This document shows, in pieces, positions 42,606-50,024 of a stretch of 64,000 nt of DNA. The stretch is taken from assembly GCF_036961565.1 (NCBI RefSeq), contig NZ_JBAMDD010000004.1, positions 186,001-250,000 of the forward strand, written 5' to 3'. The notes below the pieces were generated by a model, which worked only from the letters and a program-made list of their open reading frames with translations, did no database searches and was not told the origin of the DNA. Each line of letters begins with the position of its first letter. The stretch's first letter is position 1. Source of the stretch: Chitinimonas sp036961565. Lineage in GTDB: Bacteria; Pseudomonadota; Gammaproteobacteria; Burkholderiales; Chitinimonadaceae. Made by a program: the position numbers and the translations under genes.

Positions 42606-43339
42606 GCTGCCACCTTGCGCCATAACAGCAGCGGGGCACGCAGCAACATGCCAAGGAACAGCCGCGCATGCATGCGCGAGATCAGGGCATTGTCCAGCCA
42701 GACCTTGAAATGAGACACGCCATCGCTGGGGTAGCACACCTTTGTGGGCTGATTGACGATGCCCATGCCACGCCAATACAGCCGCACCAGGATCTCGGTA
42801 TCAAAATCCATCCGGCGGCCTATGTTCACCGCATCGATCAAGGCCACGGTAGGGGCCAGCGGATAGATACGGAAGCCGCACATGGAATCGCGTATCTGCA
42901 GCGACAGGGTATTGATCCACACCCAGATATGGGTGGCATAGCGGCCATAGAGCCTGGCCTTGGGCACGCTCTCGTCGTATATGGGACAACCGCAGATCAG
43001 GTGTGCCGGCTGCGCCGCCGACAGCCTCAGAAAGGCCGGGATATCACCCGTGTCATGCTGGCCATCGGCATCGATCTGCAGGGCATGGCTATAGCCCAGG
43101 CTGGCGGCCTGGCGCAGGCCGGCAATCATGGCACCACCCTTGCCCTGGTTCTGCGGCAGGCGCAGCAGTTGCACACCGGCGGCATCGGCCGCCGCCAGGG
43201 CATCGAGCACAGCAGCGCAGCCAGGTTCGCTGCCATCGTCCACCAGCAGGCACGGCAGGCCATGCTGACGTACGGCAGCCACTACCGCACCGATAGCCTC
43301 GCCATGGTTGTAGACCGGGATCACGGCACAGGTCTTCAT
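42602..43339 (-). CDS. GT2-family glycosyltransferase of the aryl polyene cluster
   Basis: A 245-residue GT-A enzyme: CAVIPVYNHGEAIGAVV, LLVDDGSEPG, GKGGAMIAGLR, ALQIDADGQHDTGDI (DxD metal site) and RMDFDTEILVRLYWRGMG. A short hydrophobic C-terminal stretch may contact the membrane. It resembles dolichyl-phosphate mannosyltransferases and would add a sugar to the pigment lipid. It overlaps the AMP ligase stop by 4 bp (ATGA) and the acyltransferase start by 4 bp. Confidence 0.88.
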   Translation of the reverse strand: MKTCAVIPVYNHGEAIGAVVAAVRQHGLPCLLVDDGSEPGCAAVLDALAAADAAGVQLLRLPQNQGKGGAMIAGLRQAASLGYSHALQIDADGQHDTGDIPAFLRLSAAQPAHLICGCPIYDESVPKARLYGRYATHIWVWINTLSLQIRDSMCGFRIYPLAPTVALIDAVNIGRRMDFDTEILVRLYWRGMGIVNQPTKVCYPSDGVSHFKVWLDNALISRMHARLFLGMLLRAPLLLWRKVAA

Positions 43340-45027
43340 GCTGGCGCTCCGAACACGATGCGCCCGCTGGCGTGCGCGCCAGCGGCAGAGGTGAGCTTAA
43401 AGCCCAGGCTGCCCCGCTCGGCTTGCCAGCTCAAATCCATGTTCACCAGGCTGCCGGGCGCTATCACCTGCTGAAATTTCACCGCCTCCAGCCGCAGAAA
43501 GCCGGCAGGAATGGCAAACAGCTCGCGTCCGAACAGCACTGCCCAGTCCAGTTGGGTAACGCCTGGCAGGATAGGCGTCTGCGGAAAGTGCCCCACGAAA
43601 TAGGGTGAGCGTGCGTCAATCTCCAGCACCAGGCTGGCCTCGCCCGTGGTGCGCGACAGCAGCCGCGCCGCCGGGCGCCTGGGGTCAAACCAGGCTTGCA
43701 AGGCGGCTTCCGTCGCCTTGCCTTGGGCGTTGCTGGGCAAGGCCCAGGCATAGCGCCAACGGCGCGGCAGCACGCTGGCTTCCACCAGCTCTGCCAGCGC
43801 GGCACGCAAGCGGACATTCAGGGCACGCTTGCCCTGCTCATCGATCAAGGCCCAGCCTGCGGCGCTAGGGACGGCCAGCACACCCAAGGTGAGGCGCTGG
43901 CCGCTCAGCGGCAATACCCGCACCTCGGCCACCAGCCCGGTCGCCAGCAGGGCGCGCTCCATGGCTGTCAGCGAGACGCGCTTTTCTTCAATCTTGACGA
44001 TGCGATCAGCCCGGCCCAACAGCTCAAAGCCATCGCCCACCAGGCTGACCCTGTCTTCGGTGCGCTGCCAATCCGTGCCTGCGAGATGGGGTGACTGCAC
44101 CAGCAGCGTCTCACCATCCAGCTGCAGCTTTACCCCTGGCAAGGCACGCCAGGCCAGGTCACCATCGTTCATGCGCTGGCGCCAGGCAATGCCGCCCGTC
44201 TCGGAGCTACCATAGACTTCGATAGGCGCCCTACCCAGCAACCGCCTGCAATCAGGCAAGGCCTCGGCCGGCAAGGGGCCACCTGACGAAAACACCGCCC
44301 GCAGGCTGGTCTTGCTGGCAGCCCATGGCAGGTTATCCGGCAAGCGCTTGAGATGGGCTGGGCTGGCCACCAGTACACAGGGGCCATTGGCCGCCAGGGC
44401 GGCCACGATATCTTCCGGGAACACCAGCCGGTCGGCGGCGAACACGCGGCCAGCCGCCAGCGGCCACAACACGCGGAACAACAGGCCGTAAATGTGCTGA
44501 TGCGACACCGTCGCCAGTACCAGGGCCTCGCCCATGTCTGTATCAAAACAGGCAGCCAGCGATTGGACTTCATCGAACAACTGCGACAGTTGCTTGGCAA
44601 TGGCGACCGGTTCGCCAGTCGAACCCGAGGTGTAGACCACCAGGCCCGGCGCCTGTCTGTCCAGCACACCCCAATCGGGCACTACCGCATCTGTCACAGG
44701 CTGCAGGCTGGTCTCGCCGGCAATATCGCCGGCAAAGCCATCCACTTCACCCCGCAAGCGCGCCAGGGTGGCAGGCAGTACATCGGCCGGTAGATAGACG
44801 CACACACCAGCATGCCAGGCACCCAGCAAGGCGGCGGCAAAGGTAAAGCTGTCGTGACAGTACAGCGCAAAACGGCGCCCCGGCTGCGCGGCAAAAGCGG
44901 CCCGCCAGTTGGCAGCCTGTTGCGCCAGGCAGGCAAAGTCCAGCTGCTGCCCCTGGCGTACAGCCACGGTCGTGGCGGCGGGGCGGCCCACGGTCAGCAA
45001 TTGTTCAAGGGCCAGGAAATCAGCCAT
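43336..45027 (-). CDS. Fused AMP-dependent acyl ligase and FabZ-like dehydratase
   Basis: A 563-residue protein. The N-terminal ~450 residues are an adenylate-forming ligase (VYTSGSTGEPVAIAK at 131-145, VYGSSETGGIAWRQR and a later LLGRADRIVKIEEKRVS). The C-terminal ~95 residues from about 466 are a hotdog dehydratase: SPYFVGHFPQTPILPGVTQ (His near 480) and FLRLEAVKFQQVIAPGSLV. The ligase would activate the aryl or starter acid and load it on an ACP (ApeH-like); the fused domain matches ApeI-type dehydratases. It overlaps the COG4648 gene by 8 bp and the glycosyltransferase by 4 bp. Confidence 0.9.
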   Translation of the reverse strand: MADFLALEQLLTVGRPAATTVAVRQGQQLDFACLAQQAANWRAAFAAQPGRRFALYCHDSFTFAAALLGAWHAGVCVYLPADVLPATLARLRGEVDGFAGDIAGETSLQPVTDAVVPDWGVLDRQAPGLVVYTSGSTGEPVAIAKQLSQLFDEVQSLAACFDTDMGEALVLATVSHQHIYGLLFRVLWPLAAGRVFAADRLVFPEDIVAALAANGPCVLVASPAHLKRLPDNLPWAASKTSLRAVFSSGGPLPAEALPDCRRLLGRAPIEVYGSSETGGIAWRQRMNDGDLAWRALPGVKLQLDGETLLVQSPHLAGTDWQRTEDRVSLVGDGFELLGRADRIVKIEEKRVSLTAMERALLATGLVAEVRVLPLSGQRLTLGVLAVPSAAGWALIDEQGKRALNVRLRAALAELVEASVLPRRWRYAWALPSNAQGKATEAALQAWFDPRRPAARLLSRTTGEASLVLEIDARSPYFVGHFPQTPILPGVTQLDWAVLFGRELFAIPAGFLRLEAVKFQQVIAPGSLVNMDLSWQAERGSLGFKLTSAAGAHASGRIVFGAPA

Positions 45028-45580
45028 GTATTACTCCAGCACGCACGCGGCGGCGAACCAGCCATTCAGCGGCGAACAACACGCCCATCAGGCCATAGGC
45101 GATCAGGCCGTTATACAAGGCCCAGACCGCATCACTGGCCCACAGCGCCGTTGCCAGGGCAATGCTGCCGTTAAGCACAAAGAAACCACACCACACCTGG
45201 GTCACCTTGCGGGTGTAGACCACGCCCTCGGGCGGCAGATCGGGCTCCTGCAGGCGTGCCAACCGTTCGATCACGCTGGGCGGGTAGATCAGGCTGGTAC
45301 AGAACACCACCAGCAGCACGGCATTGACCAGTACCGGGTAGAGCTTGAGCGGCAGCGCGTGGTTGCCCACCGCCGTCACCAGCGCCAGCAGCAGGGCACC
45401 GGCCGCCGCAGCCAGCCAGGTTGGCTGACGGGTGGCAATCGCCCGCAACAGGGCCAGGCCAGCCAGCAGCAAGGCCAGCCAGCGCGGCTCGAATCGCCCT
45501 AGCCCCAGATAGACCAGCACTGGGTAGCTGAGCGTCAGCAGGCCGACCGCTACCGCACGCACACGCGTGGACGCGCTCAC
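45020..45580 (-). CDS. COG4648-type membrane protein of the aryl polyene cluster
   Basis: A 186-residue multi-pass membrane protein starting at GTG 45580, 1 bp after the ACP stop (TGATGTG). Helices include VRAVAVGLLTLSYPVLVYLG, LALLLAGLALLRAI, LAAAAGALLLALVTAV, VLVNAVLLVVFCTSL and LMGVLFAAEWLVRR. This family is almost always found in aryl polyene loci, with no established biochemical role. It overlaps the fused ligase-dehydratase start by 8 bp. Confidence 0.85.
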   Translation of the reverse strand: MSASTRVRAVAVGLLTLSYPVLVYLGLGRFEPRWLALLLAGLALLRAIATRQPTWLAAAAGALLLALVTAVGNHALPLKLYPVLVNAVLLVVFCTSLIYPPSVIERLARLQEPDLPPEGVVYTRKVTQVWCGFFVLNGSIALATALWASDAVWALYNGLIAYGLMGVLFAAEWLVRRRVRAGVIHG

Positions 45581-45581
45581 A

Positions 45582-45836
45582 TCAAGCCGTGGCGTCGTGC
45601 ATCAGGCCATACAGGGCGTCCACCACATCCTGCAGCGTACGCACCGACTTGAAGGCATCCGGTTGCAGGCGGCGGCCTGCAATGGGCTTGAGCTTGACGA
45701 TCAGATCGACGGCATCGATGCTGTCGATGTCCAAGTCATCGTACAGGCGCGATTCGGGCTTGATACGCTCGGGGGCGATATCGAAGGTTTCCTGGAGAAT
45801 CGCGCTAAGGCGATCGAACATTTCCTGCTTGGTCAT
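45582..45836 (-). CDS. Acyl carrier protein 1 of the aryl polyene cluster
   Basis: An 84-residue ACP with the phosphopantetheine motif DDLDIDSIDAVDLIVKL (Ser39). It starts behind AGGGG. The preceding 36-residue frame ends in ATGA over this start. It carries the growing polyene or its aryl starter and would be activated by the PPTase at 28437. Two distinct ACPs are typical of aryl polyene pathways. Confidence 0.93.
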   Translation of the reverse strand: MTKQEMFDRLSAILQETFDIAPERIKPESRLYDDLDIDSIDAVDLIVKLKPIAGRRLQPDAFKSVRTLQDVVDALYGLMHDATA

Positions 45837-45943
45837 GGTTTACCCCTGGCACCAGCAAGCCATGGCACAGGCTGCTGATGCATTTCATGATTACGGTAGT
45901 ACCGCATGTCCACCCGGCGCGTCCCATGGCGCAGGGTGGTCAT
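45833..45943 (-). CDS. Possible 36-residue small protein between the two ACP genes
   Basis: The 119-bp gap between the ACP genes contains a frame that starts 12 bases after the upstream ACP stop (ATG 45943) and ends with TGA overlapping the next ACP ATG (ATGA). The translation is basic and His/Arg-rich (MTTLRHGTRRVDMRYY...). The ATGA overlap suggests translational coupling, but the ribosome-binding site is weak and no known family is evident. It may be a leader frame or chance. Confidence 0.3.
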   Translation of the reverse strand: MTTLRHGTRRVDMRYYRNHEMHQQPVPWLAGARGKP

Positions 45944-45955
45944 GCCGATGGCGAA

Positions 45956-46216
45956 TTACTTGGTACGCTGCGCAGCAACAAACTGCGCCAGCGCACTGAC
46001 ACTGGCAAAGTGTTGGCGGGTTTCTTCCGAATCGGCCGACATGCTGACGCCGTAGCGCTTTTGCAGGGCCAGGCCCAGCTCCAGCGCGTCGATGGAATCC
46101 AGCCCCAGACCATCCACAAACAGGGCGGCGGAAGTGTCGATATCGTCAGGGGTGACATCTTCCAGATTCAGCGATTCGATGATGATCGCCTTGATTTCTT
46201 GTTCAAGCGCCTGCAT
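45956..46216 (-). CDS. Acyl carrier protein 2 of the aryl polyene cluster
   Basis: An 86-residue ACP with FVDGLGLDSIDALELGLAL (Ser41 as the phosphopantetheine site). It overlaps the end of the acyltransferase frame at 46203 by 14 bp. Sequence differs markedly from ACP1, so the two probably hold different intermediates, such as aryl starter and malonyl-derived extender. Confidence 0.93.
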   Translation of the reverse strand: MQALEQEIKAIIIESLNLEDVTPDDIDTSAALFVDGLGLDSIDALELGLALQKRYGVSMSADSEETRQHFASVSALAQFVAAQRTK

Positions 46217-46985
46217 GGGCGGGTTTCTCCGTAGAAAAATAATCGTGCAAATAATCTGTCAGGTGGCGTGCTGCCAGGGCCGGTTCGTTACCGGCACGCG
46301 CCAGAAAAGGCGTCACCTCGATATCGTCGCGTACCACGATGGTGAAATGCATGCGCCGCACCGGCACCTTCCACCAGGGCAAGCCCTTGGTCAGGCTCAG
46401 TGGCTCGCAACGTATGGTCACCGGCGTAATGGTGCAGGGGCCGCGGGTGGCGATATTGGCGGCGCCGCGCTGCAGCTTCATCGGCCCGGCCACCGGTGTA
46501 CGCGTGCCCTCGGGGAAGATGATCAGGTTGTTGCCTGCATGCACCGAGGCAACACAGTCTTCCACCAGGCCGGCACCGCTATCGTTGCAGATGTAGCCGG
46601 TAGCGCGCACGGGGCCCCGGGTAAACGGGTTGCGTGCCAGGGCGGCCTTCACCACGCAGTCGGCATTCGGCACAAGCGAGATCAGGAACACCACGTCGAT
46701 CAGAGTCGGGTGATTGGCCAAAATCAGCAGGCCGGGCCGACGCAGTCGCTCCGCGCCCACTATCTCGTAGCGCAAGATGCCCAGTACCCGCATCAGCTCG
46801 ATAAACAGCCGAAAGGTATGGTGGATGGACAGCCGAGCCAGGCGGGTCTGCCTGGCGCGCTCGCGCACGATCAATTGCAGCAGCGGAAAATACACCAGGC
46901 GCAGCAGCAGGCCGCCCAGGCCGAAGCTCGAAAAAGCAATGGCGGTGGCGATGACGCGCCAGCCACGATCCAGCAGCTCAAGCAT
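46203..46985 (-). CDS. PlsC-type 1-acylglycerol-3-phosphate acyltransferase-like protein
   Basis: About 260 residues from ATG 46985. An N-terminal hydrophobic helix precedes LILANHPTLIDVVFLISL (HX4D) and NLIIFPEGTRTPV (second motif), both hallmarks of PlsC acyltransferases. In aryl polyene clusters this enzyme is thought to acylate the lipid anchor. It overlaps the ketosynthase-like gene upstream by 8 bp and the ACP by 14 bp. Confidence 0.9.
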   Translation of the reverse strand: MLELLDRGWRVIATAIAFSSFGLGGLLLRLVYFPLLQLIVRERARQTRLARLSIHHTFRLFIELMRVLGILRYEIVGAERLRRPGLLILANHPTLIDVVFLISLVPNADCVVKAALARNPFTRGPVRATGYICNDSGAGLVEDCVASVHAGNNLIIFPEGTRTPVAGPMKLQRGAANIATRGPCTITPVTIRCEPLSLTKGLPWWKVPVRRMHFTIVVRDDIEVTPFLARAGNEPALAARHLTDYLHDYFSTEKPAHAGA

Positions 46986-47703
46986 GGCGCACCCAGTGCC
47001 AACTACGGCCGGCCACATCATGCTGCCAGGCCGGAGCCTGCCCCAGCAGAAAGCGCAGGGCGGCCAGGTCATCCGGCAGGGTCGCCGGTTCAGCCGCACC
47101 TGCCAGCAAGCCAGGCTGCAAGGATATACCACCACTTTCGCAGCGGCTCAGGCGGCAGGCCCAGGCACGGGGGAAATCCAGGTATTCGGCAAAATCCGAA
47201 TACGGTGTAGGCAAAGGCTCATCGTAATACACCACCAGCACAGCCGGCGCGCCATCAGCCAGCAGGCCCAGCGCCTCCATAAAGGCCGCCTCTACTGTCT
47301 CGGCACCGGCGGCCACTGCGGTACACGCACCCGTATCTGCGCGGGCAATGGAGAACAAGGCGCCTATGGCATTGTGTACCGACATGCTGAACGCCGTGGG
47401 CGACAGCCCCTCACCGGCTGCCAGTTGCCGCAGCAATTCCACCGAACGGGTCACATCGCCAAAGCGCGAAGCAAAAACATGGGGGCATGGCTCGGCCTCG
47501 CCCTGCGCCCAGTAAGCAGCCTGCAAGGCTACCTTGCCCAGGCGCTCGACCCGCCGCCGCATCATGGCGGGCATTTCCGCCAGCGCAGGCACACCTTCAC
47601 CCACCAAGGGGCGTGGCGCTGCCAGCCAATCCAGCCAGGCATCATTGCCGACCAGACCCGGCGCCCAAGCGGCCCAAGCATCTATAGAAAATCTTACTGT
47701 CAT
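46978..47703 (-). CDS. Ketoacyl-synthase N-terminal-like protein (PF13723 type), first gene of the aryl polyene operon
   Basis: A 241-residue protein of the beta-ketoacyl synthase-like N-terminal family (Ketoacyl-synt_2) found at the head of aryl polyene clusters. It has RRRVERLGKVALQAAYWA and FASRFGDVTRSVELLRQLAAGEG, SPTAFSMSVHNAIGALFSIARAD and a hydrophobic core. The active-site Cys segment of full ketosynthases is missing, so it is probably not catalytic and may assist chain-length control. It starts the minus-strand run that ends at 30976. Confidence 0.85.
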   Translation of the reverse strand: MTVRFSIDAWAAWAPGLVGNDAWLDWLAAPRPLVGEGVPALAEMPAMMRRRVERLGKVALQAAYWAQGEAEPCPHVFASRFGDVTRSVELLRQLAAGEGLSPTAFSMSVHNAIGALFSIARADTGACTAVAAGAETVEAAFMEALGLLADGAPAVLVVYYDEPLPTPYSDFAEYLDFPRAWACRLSRCESGGISLQPGLLAGAAEPATLPDDLAALRFLLGQAPAWQHDVAGRSWHWVRHA

Positions 47704-47824
47704 TAATCGCGCAATCTAATTGAACTTTTTGGCGCGAAGGAAGGCCTGAGGCCAGCACAAGACCATCACCCCCTGCCCACCCATGGGTACAAAGGGAGCG
47801 ACCACCCTCGAACGAAAGGGCGGC

Positions 47825-47852
47825 ATTCTAACAGGTAATTTAACAAAAACAA
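47825..47852 (-). promoter_or_regulatory. Aryl polyene operon promoter
   Basis: On the minus strand TTGTTT (plus 47847-47852), 16 bp and TAGAAT (plus 47825-47830), extended by TGT, form a promoter about 120 bp upstream of the first gene of the aryl polyene operon. Confidence 0.45.
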
Positions 47853-47901
47853 TCGCTTATGTGCTTTTTACCCATAGCGGATACTCTGTGCAACAGGCTG
47901 A

Positions 47902-47954
47902 TGTGCACTTGCAACATGGCTGCACAATCAATCAAAATTTTTGTTAATTGATTG
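47902..47954. promoter_or_regulatory. Two overlapping dyads upstream of the aryl polyene operon
   Basis: TGTGCA (47902-47907) with TGCACA (47921-47926), and CAATCAAT (47925-47932) with ATTGATTG (47947-47954), form two inverted repeats sharing a boundary. They lie upstream of the -35 of the pigment operon and could be activator or repressor sites. No regulator gene is adjacent apart from the GGDEF protein. Confidence 0.4.
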
Positions 47955-48377
47955 TCGTAGACAAAATAAAAAGTGTCGCCTGTAACCAACCGCACAAGCC
48001 AGCGCAGGCTCACCTACACCACAGGCTCCCCCGCCCCGCCAAGATTGTGACTTGCACCGCCGCAGGCCAGGCTGGACATCAAGCATGTAGCGACTCCGCC
48101 AGATCAACAGCGTTTGACCCAGCACAAAGTACTTTACCATCAATCGGTTACACTTTACTCAGCCTGCAACTGCGGGTGCACAAACCGGCGCGGTCAGCTA
48201 TACAACAATTGCCTTGTGAGCATGCTCAAGCAAACCACGCTGGGCAGGACGGCAGTTTCCAGCAGCGCATGGGAGCAAGGCAGCCGCCATCCCACCGCTC
48301 AGGACGCCACCTTGGTAAAACCGCGATGGCGAAAAAATAACGCCGGAGGTGCCCCAGCCCAAGCAGCGGAGGGTGCA

Positions 48378-49310
48378 ATGCTGAAAAAGCCGCAAGCCCT
48401 GCTGGCTCGTGCCTTTGCCACGGCAGCCAATGCCATCATGATTGCGGATCGCCACGGCCATATGGTGTGGGTCAATCAGGCCTTTTGCCGCCTGAGTGGC
48501 TATGCCGAGTCTGAGCTGATGGGCAAGTCGCCCGATCTGCTGCGTTCCGGCCAGCACGATACCGCGTTCTACCGCGAGCTATGGAGCACCATCCTGTCCG
48601 GGCGCCCGTGGCAAGGCGAGTTGATAGAGCGACGCAAGGATGGCGCTTTCTACACCGTCAACCAGATCATTACTCCGCTACAGGATAGCCACGGCAACAT
48701 TACCCACTTTCTCGCCATCCAGCACGATGTCAGCGCCCAGCGTAGTGAGCAGGAGCGTATAGCCCGGCTGGCTTATCACGACAGCCTGACCGGCCTGCCC
48801 AATCGGCAGTATTTTCTGGAGCTGCTGGACAAGGCCATTGCTGCAGCCGCCTTGCAGGGCAATATGCTTGCCGTCATGTTTCTGGACCTGGACAAGTTCA
48901 AGCAGGTCAATGACACGCTGGGCCACGCGATAGGCGACCAGCTGTTGATCTCGGTGGCGGAGCGCCTGCATGGTGCCATACGCAAGTCCGACGTGGTCGC
49001 CCGCTTAGGTGGTGATGAATTCACCGTACTGATCAGCGAACTGCAGCACACCGACCATGCCAATGCCGTGGCGCAGCAACTGGTCGATGCCATAGGCCAG
49101 CCCTTTGCATTCGGGCCACACAAGGTACAAACCCATGCCAGCATCGGCATCAGCCTCTACCCGCGCGACGGCGTGGAAACCCAGGCCTTGCTCGACCAGG
49201 CCGACGCCGCCATGTACCACGCCAAGCGGCAAGGTGGTGGCGCTTACGCTTACTGGTCGGCCGCCATGCAGGCTGCACCGCCAGCAAAACCCAGCACAGG
49301 TGCAAGCTAA
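48378..49310 (+). CDS. PAS-GGDEF diguanylate cyclase
   Basis: About 310 residues from ATG 48378, chosen for the strong GGAGG five bases upstream; the 88-residue upstream extension is not credible. The PAS domain (about 10-125) has ANAIMIADRHGHMVWVNQAF and FLAIQHDVSAQRSEQERI. The GGDEF domain has LAYHDSLTGLPNRQYF, FLDLDKFKQVNDTLGH and RLGGDEFTVLISEL; RKSD five residues before GGDEF is the RxxD inhibitory I-site. It makes c-di-GMP in response to an unknown ligand or redox cue. It is divergent from the aryl polyene operon. Confidence 0.93.
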   Translation: MLKKPQALLARAFATAANAIMIADRHGHMVWVNQAFCRLSGYAESELMGKSPDLLRSGQHDTAFYRELWSTILSGRPWQGELIERRKDGAFYTVNQIITPLQDSHGNITHFLAIQHDVSAQRSEQERIARLAYHDSLTGLPNRQYFLELLDKAIAAAALQGNMLAVMFLDLDKFKQVNDTLGHAIGDQLLISVAERLHGAIRKSDVVARLGGDEFTVLISELQHTDHANAVAQQLVDAIGQPFAFGPHKVQTHASIGISLYPRDGVETQALLDQADAAMYHAKRQGGGAYAYWSAAMQAAPPAKPSTGAS

Positions 49311-49362
49311 GCGCCTACTCCACCCGACATCACCCTTCCACGCCTTGGCCCATGACAGCCTG

Positions 49363-49914
49363 CTAGTCCCCCTGCACCAACCAACGAGCCTGCAGCAATA
49401 TCAGTGTGCTCTTGGCCTCACGCCGCTGCCGCTCATAGCCATCGCGCTCACGGCGTAGCTTGCGACGCTCATCCTCGGTGGTAGCCTTGCCTATCAGTTC
49501 GCTCAAACGATTGATTTCGCGGCCATAGCGCACCATATCGCTTTCCAGATTGTCGATATCGCGGCGCAGCTCGTATCGCGCATAGCCCCGGTTGTACTCG
49601 CGCAAAAAACCTTCCTGCAGCTCGGGCGCACAGACATTGCCGTAGCTATACCCTGCCCTGCCTACACGGTAGCCATTCTCTGGCGTGCAATAGGCCAGCA
49701 GACCCCGCTCGCGGCCGCGCGAATATTCAGCCGGGTCGGGCAGGATATTGGCTTTCTGGCAGGCCTCGGCATAGTCACCCAAGCGGCTGCCCCGGCCATC
49801 CCGGCCATCTCGCTCACCCACACCATACCAATCACCCGTCCTGCATTCCGCCTCGCTCATGGCAGCACAAGCACCCAACAGCAACAAACTGGCCAACAAC
49901 AGCAGCTTTTTCAT
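49363..49914 (-). CDS. DUF2799 family lipoprotein
   Basis: A 183-residue lipoprotein (LLLLASLLLLGAC; lipobox LGAC) starting behind GGGAG. The mature protein has AECRTGDWYGVGERDGRDGRG, EYSRGRERGLLAYCTPENGYRVGRAGYSYGNVCAPELQ, the DUF2799 pattern with its Cys pairs, then a coiled-coil-like charged C-terminus (RREIN-type helices). Function unknown. It is a single-gene unit convergent with the GGDEF gene. Confidence 0.85.
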   Translation of the reverse strand: MKKLLLLASLLLLGACAAMSEAECRTGDWYGVGERDGRDGRGSRLGDYAEACQKANILPDPAEYSRGRERGLLAYCTPENGYRVGRAGYSYGNVCAPELQEGFLREYNRGYARYELRRDIDNLESDMVRYGREINRLSELIGKATTEDERRKLRRERDGYERQRREAKSTLILLQARWLVQGD

Positions 49915-49988
49915 TTTTGTTCTCCCTGGATGGATGACTGCAGTCTAGGCGCCACTGCTTGAATCCGCCCTGAACGGCAGGCAGCAAA

Positions 49989-50009
49989 AAGCCCGGCAAA
50001 GCCGGGCTT
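49989..50009 (-). terminator. Terminator of the argF-VOC-CHMI-argG operon
   Basis: AAGCCCGGC (49989-49997), an AAA loop and GCCGGGCTT (50001-50009) followed on the minus strand by TTTTTGCTGC. It lies 15 bp beyond the argG stop. Confidence 0.85.
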
Positions 50010-50024
50010 CTGGGATGGCAGCGC

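Larger units (their letters stand above)
47704..48377. other. 674-bp region between the aryl polyene operon and the PAS-GGDEF gene
   Basis: This is the AT-richest stretch of the area and holds regulatory features for both divergent units, but no supported gene. It has a minus-strand promoter (47825-47852), the overlapping dyads TGTGCA/TGCACA and CAATCAAT/ATTGATTG (47902-47954), and the leader before the GGDEF start at 48378. Open frames that extend upstream of the GGDEF start (from 48114) are Cys/Arg-rich and not credible. Confidence 0.6.
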
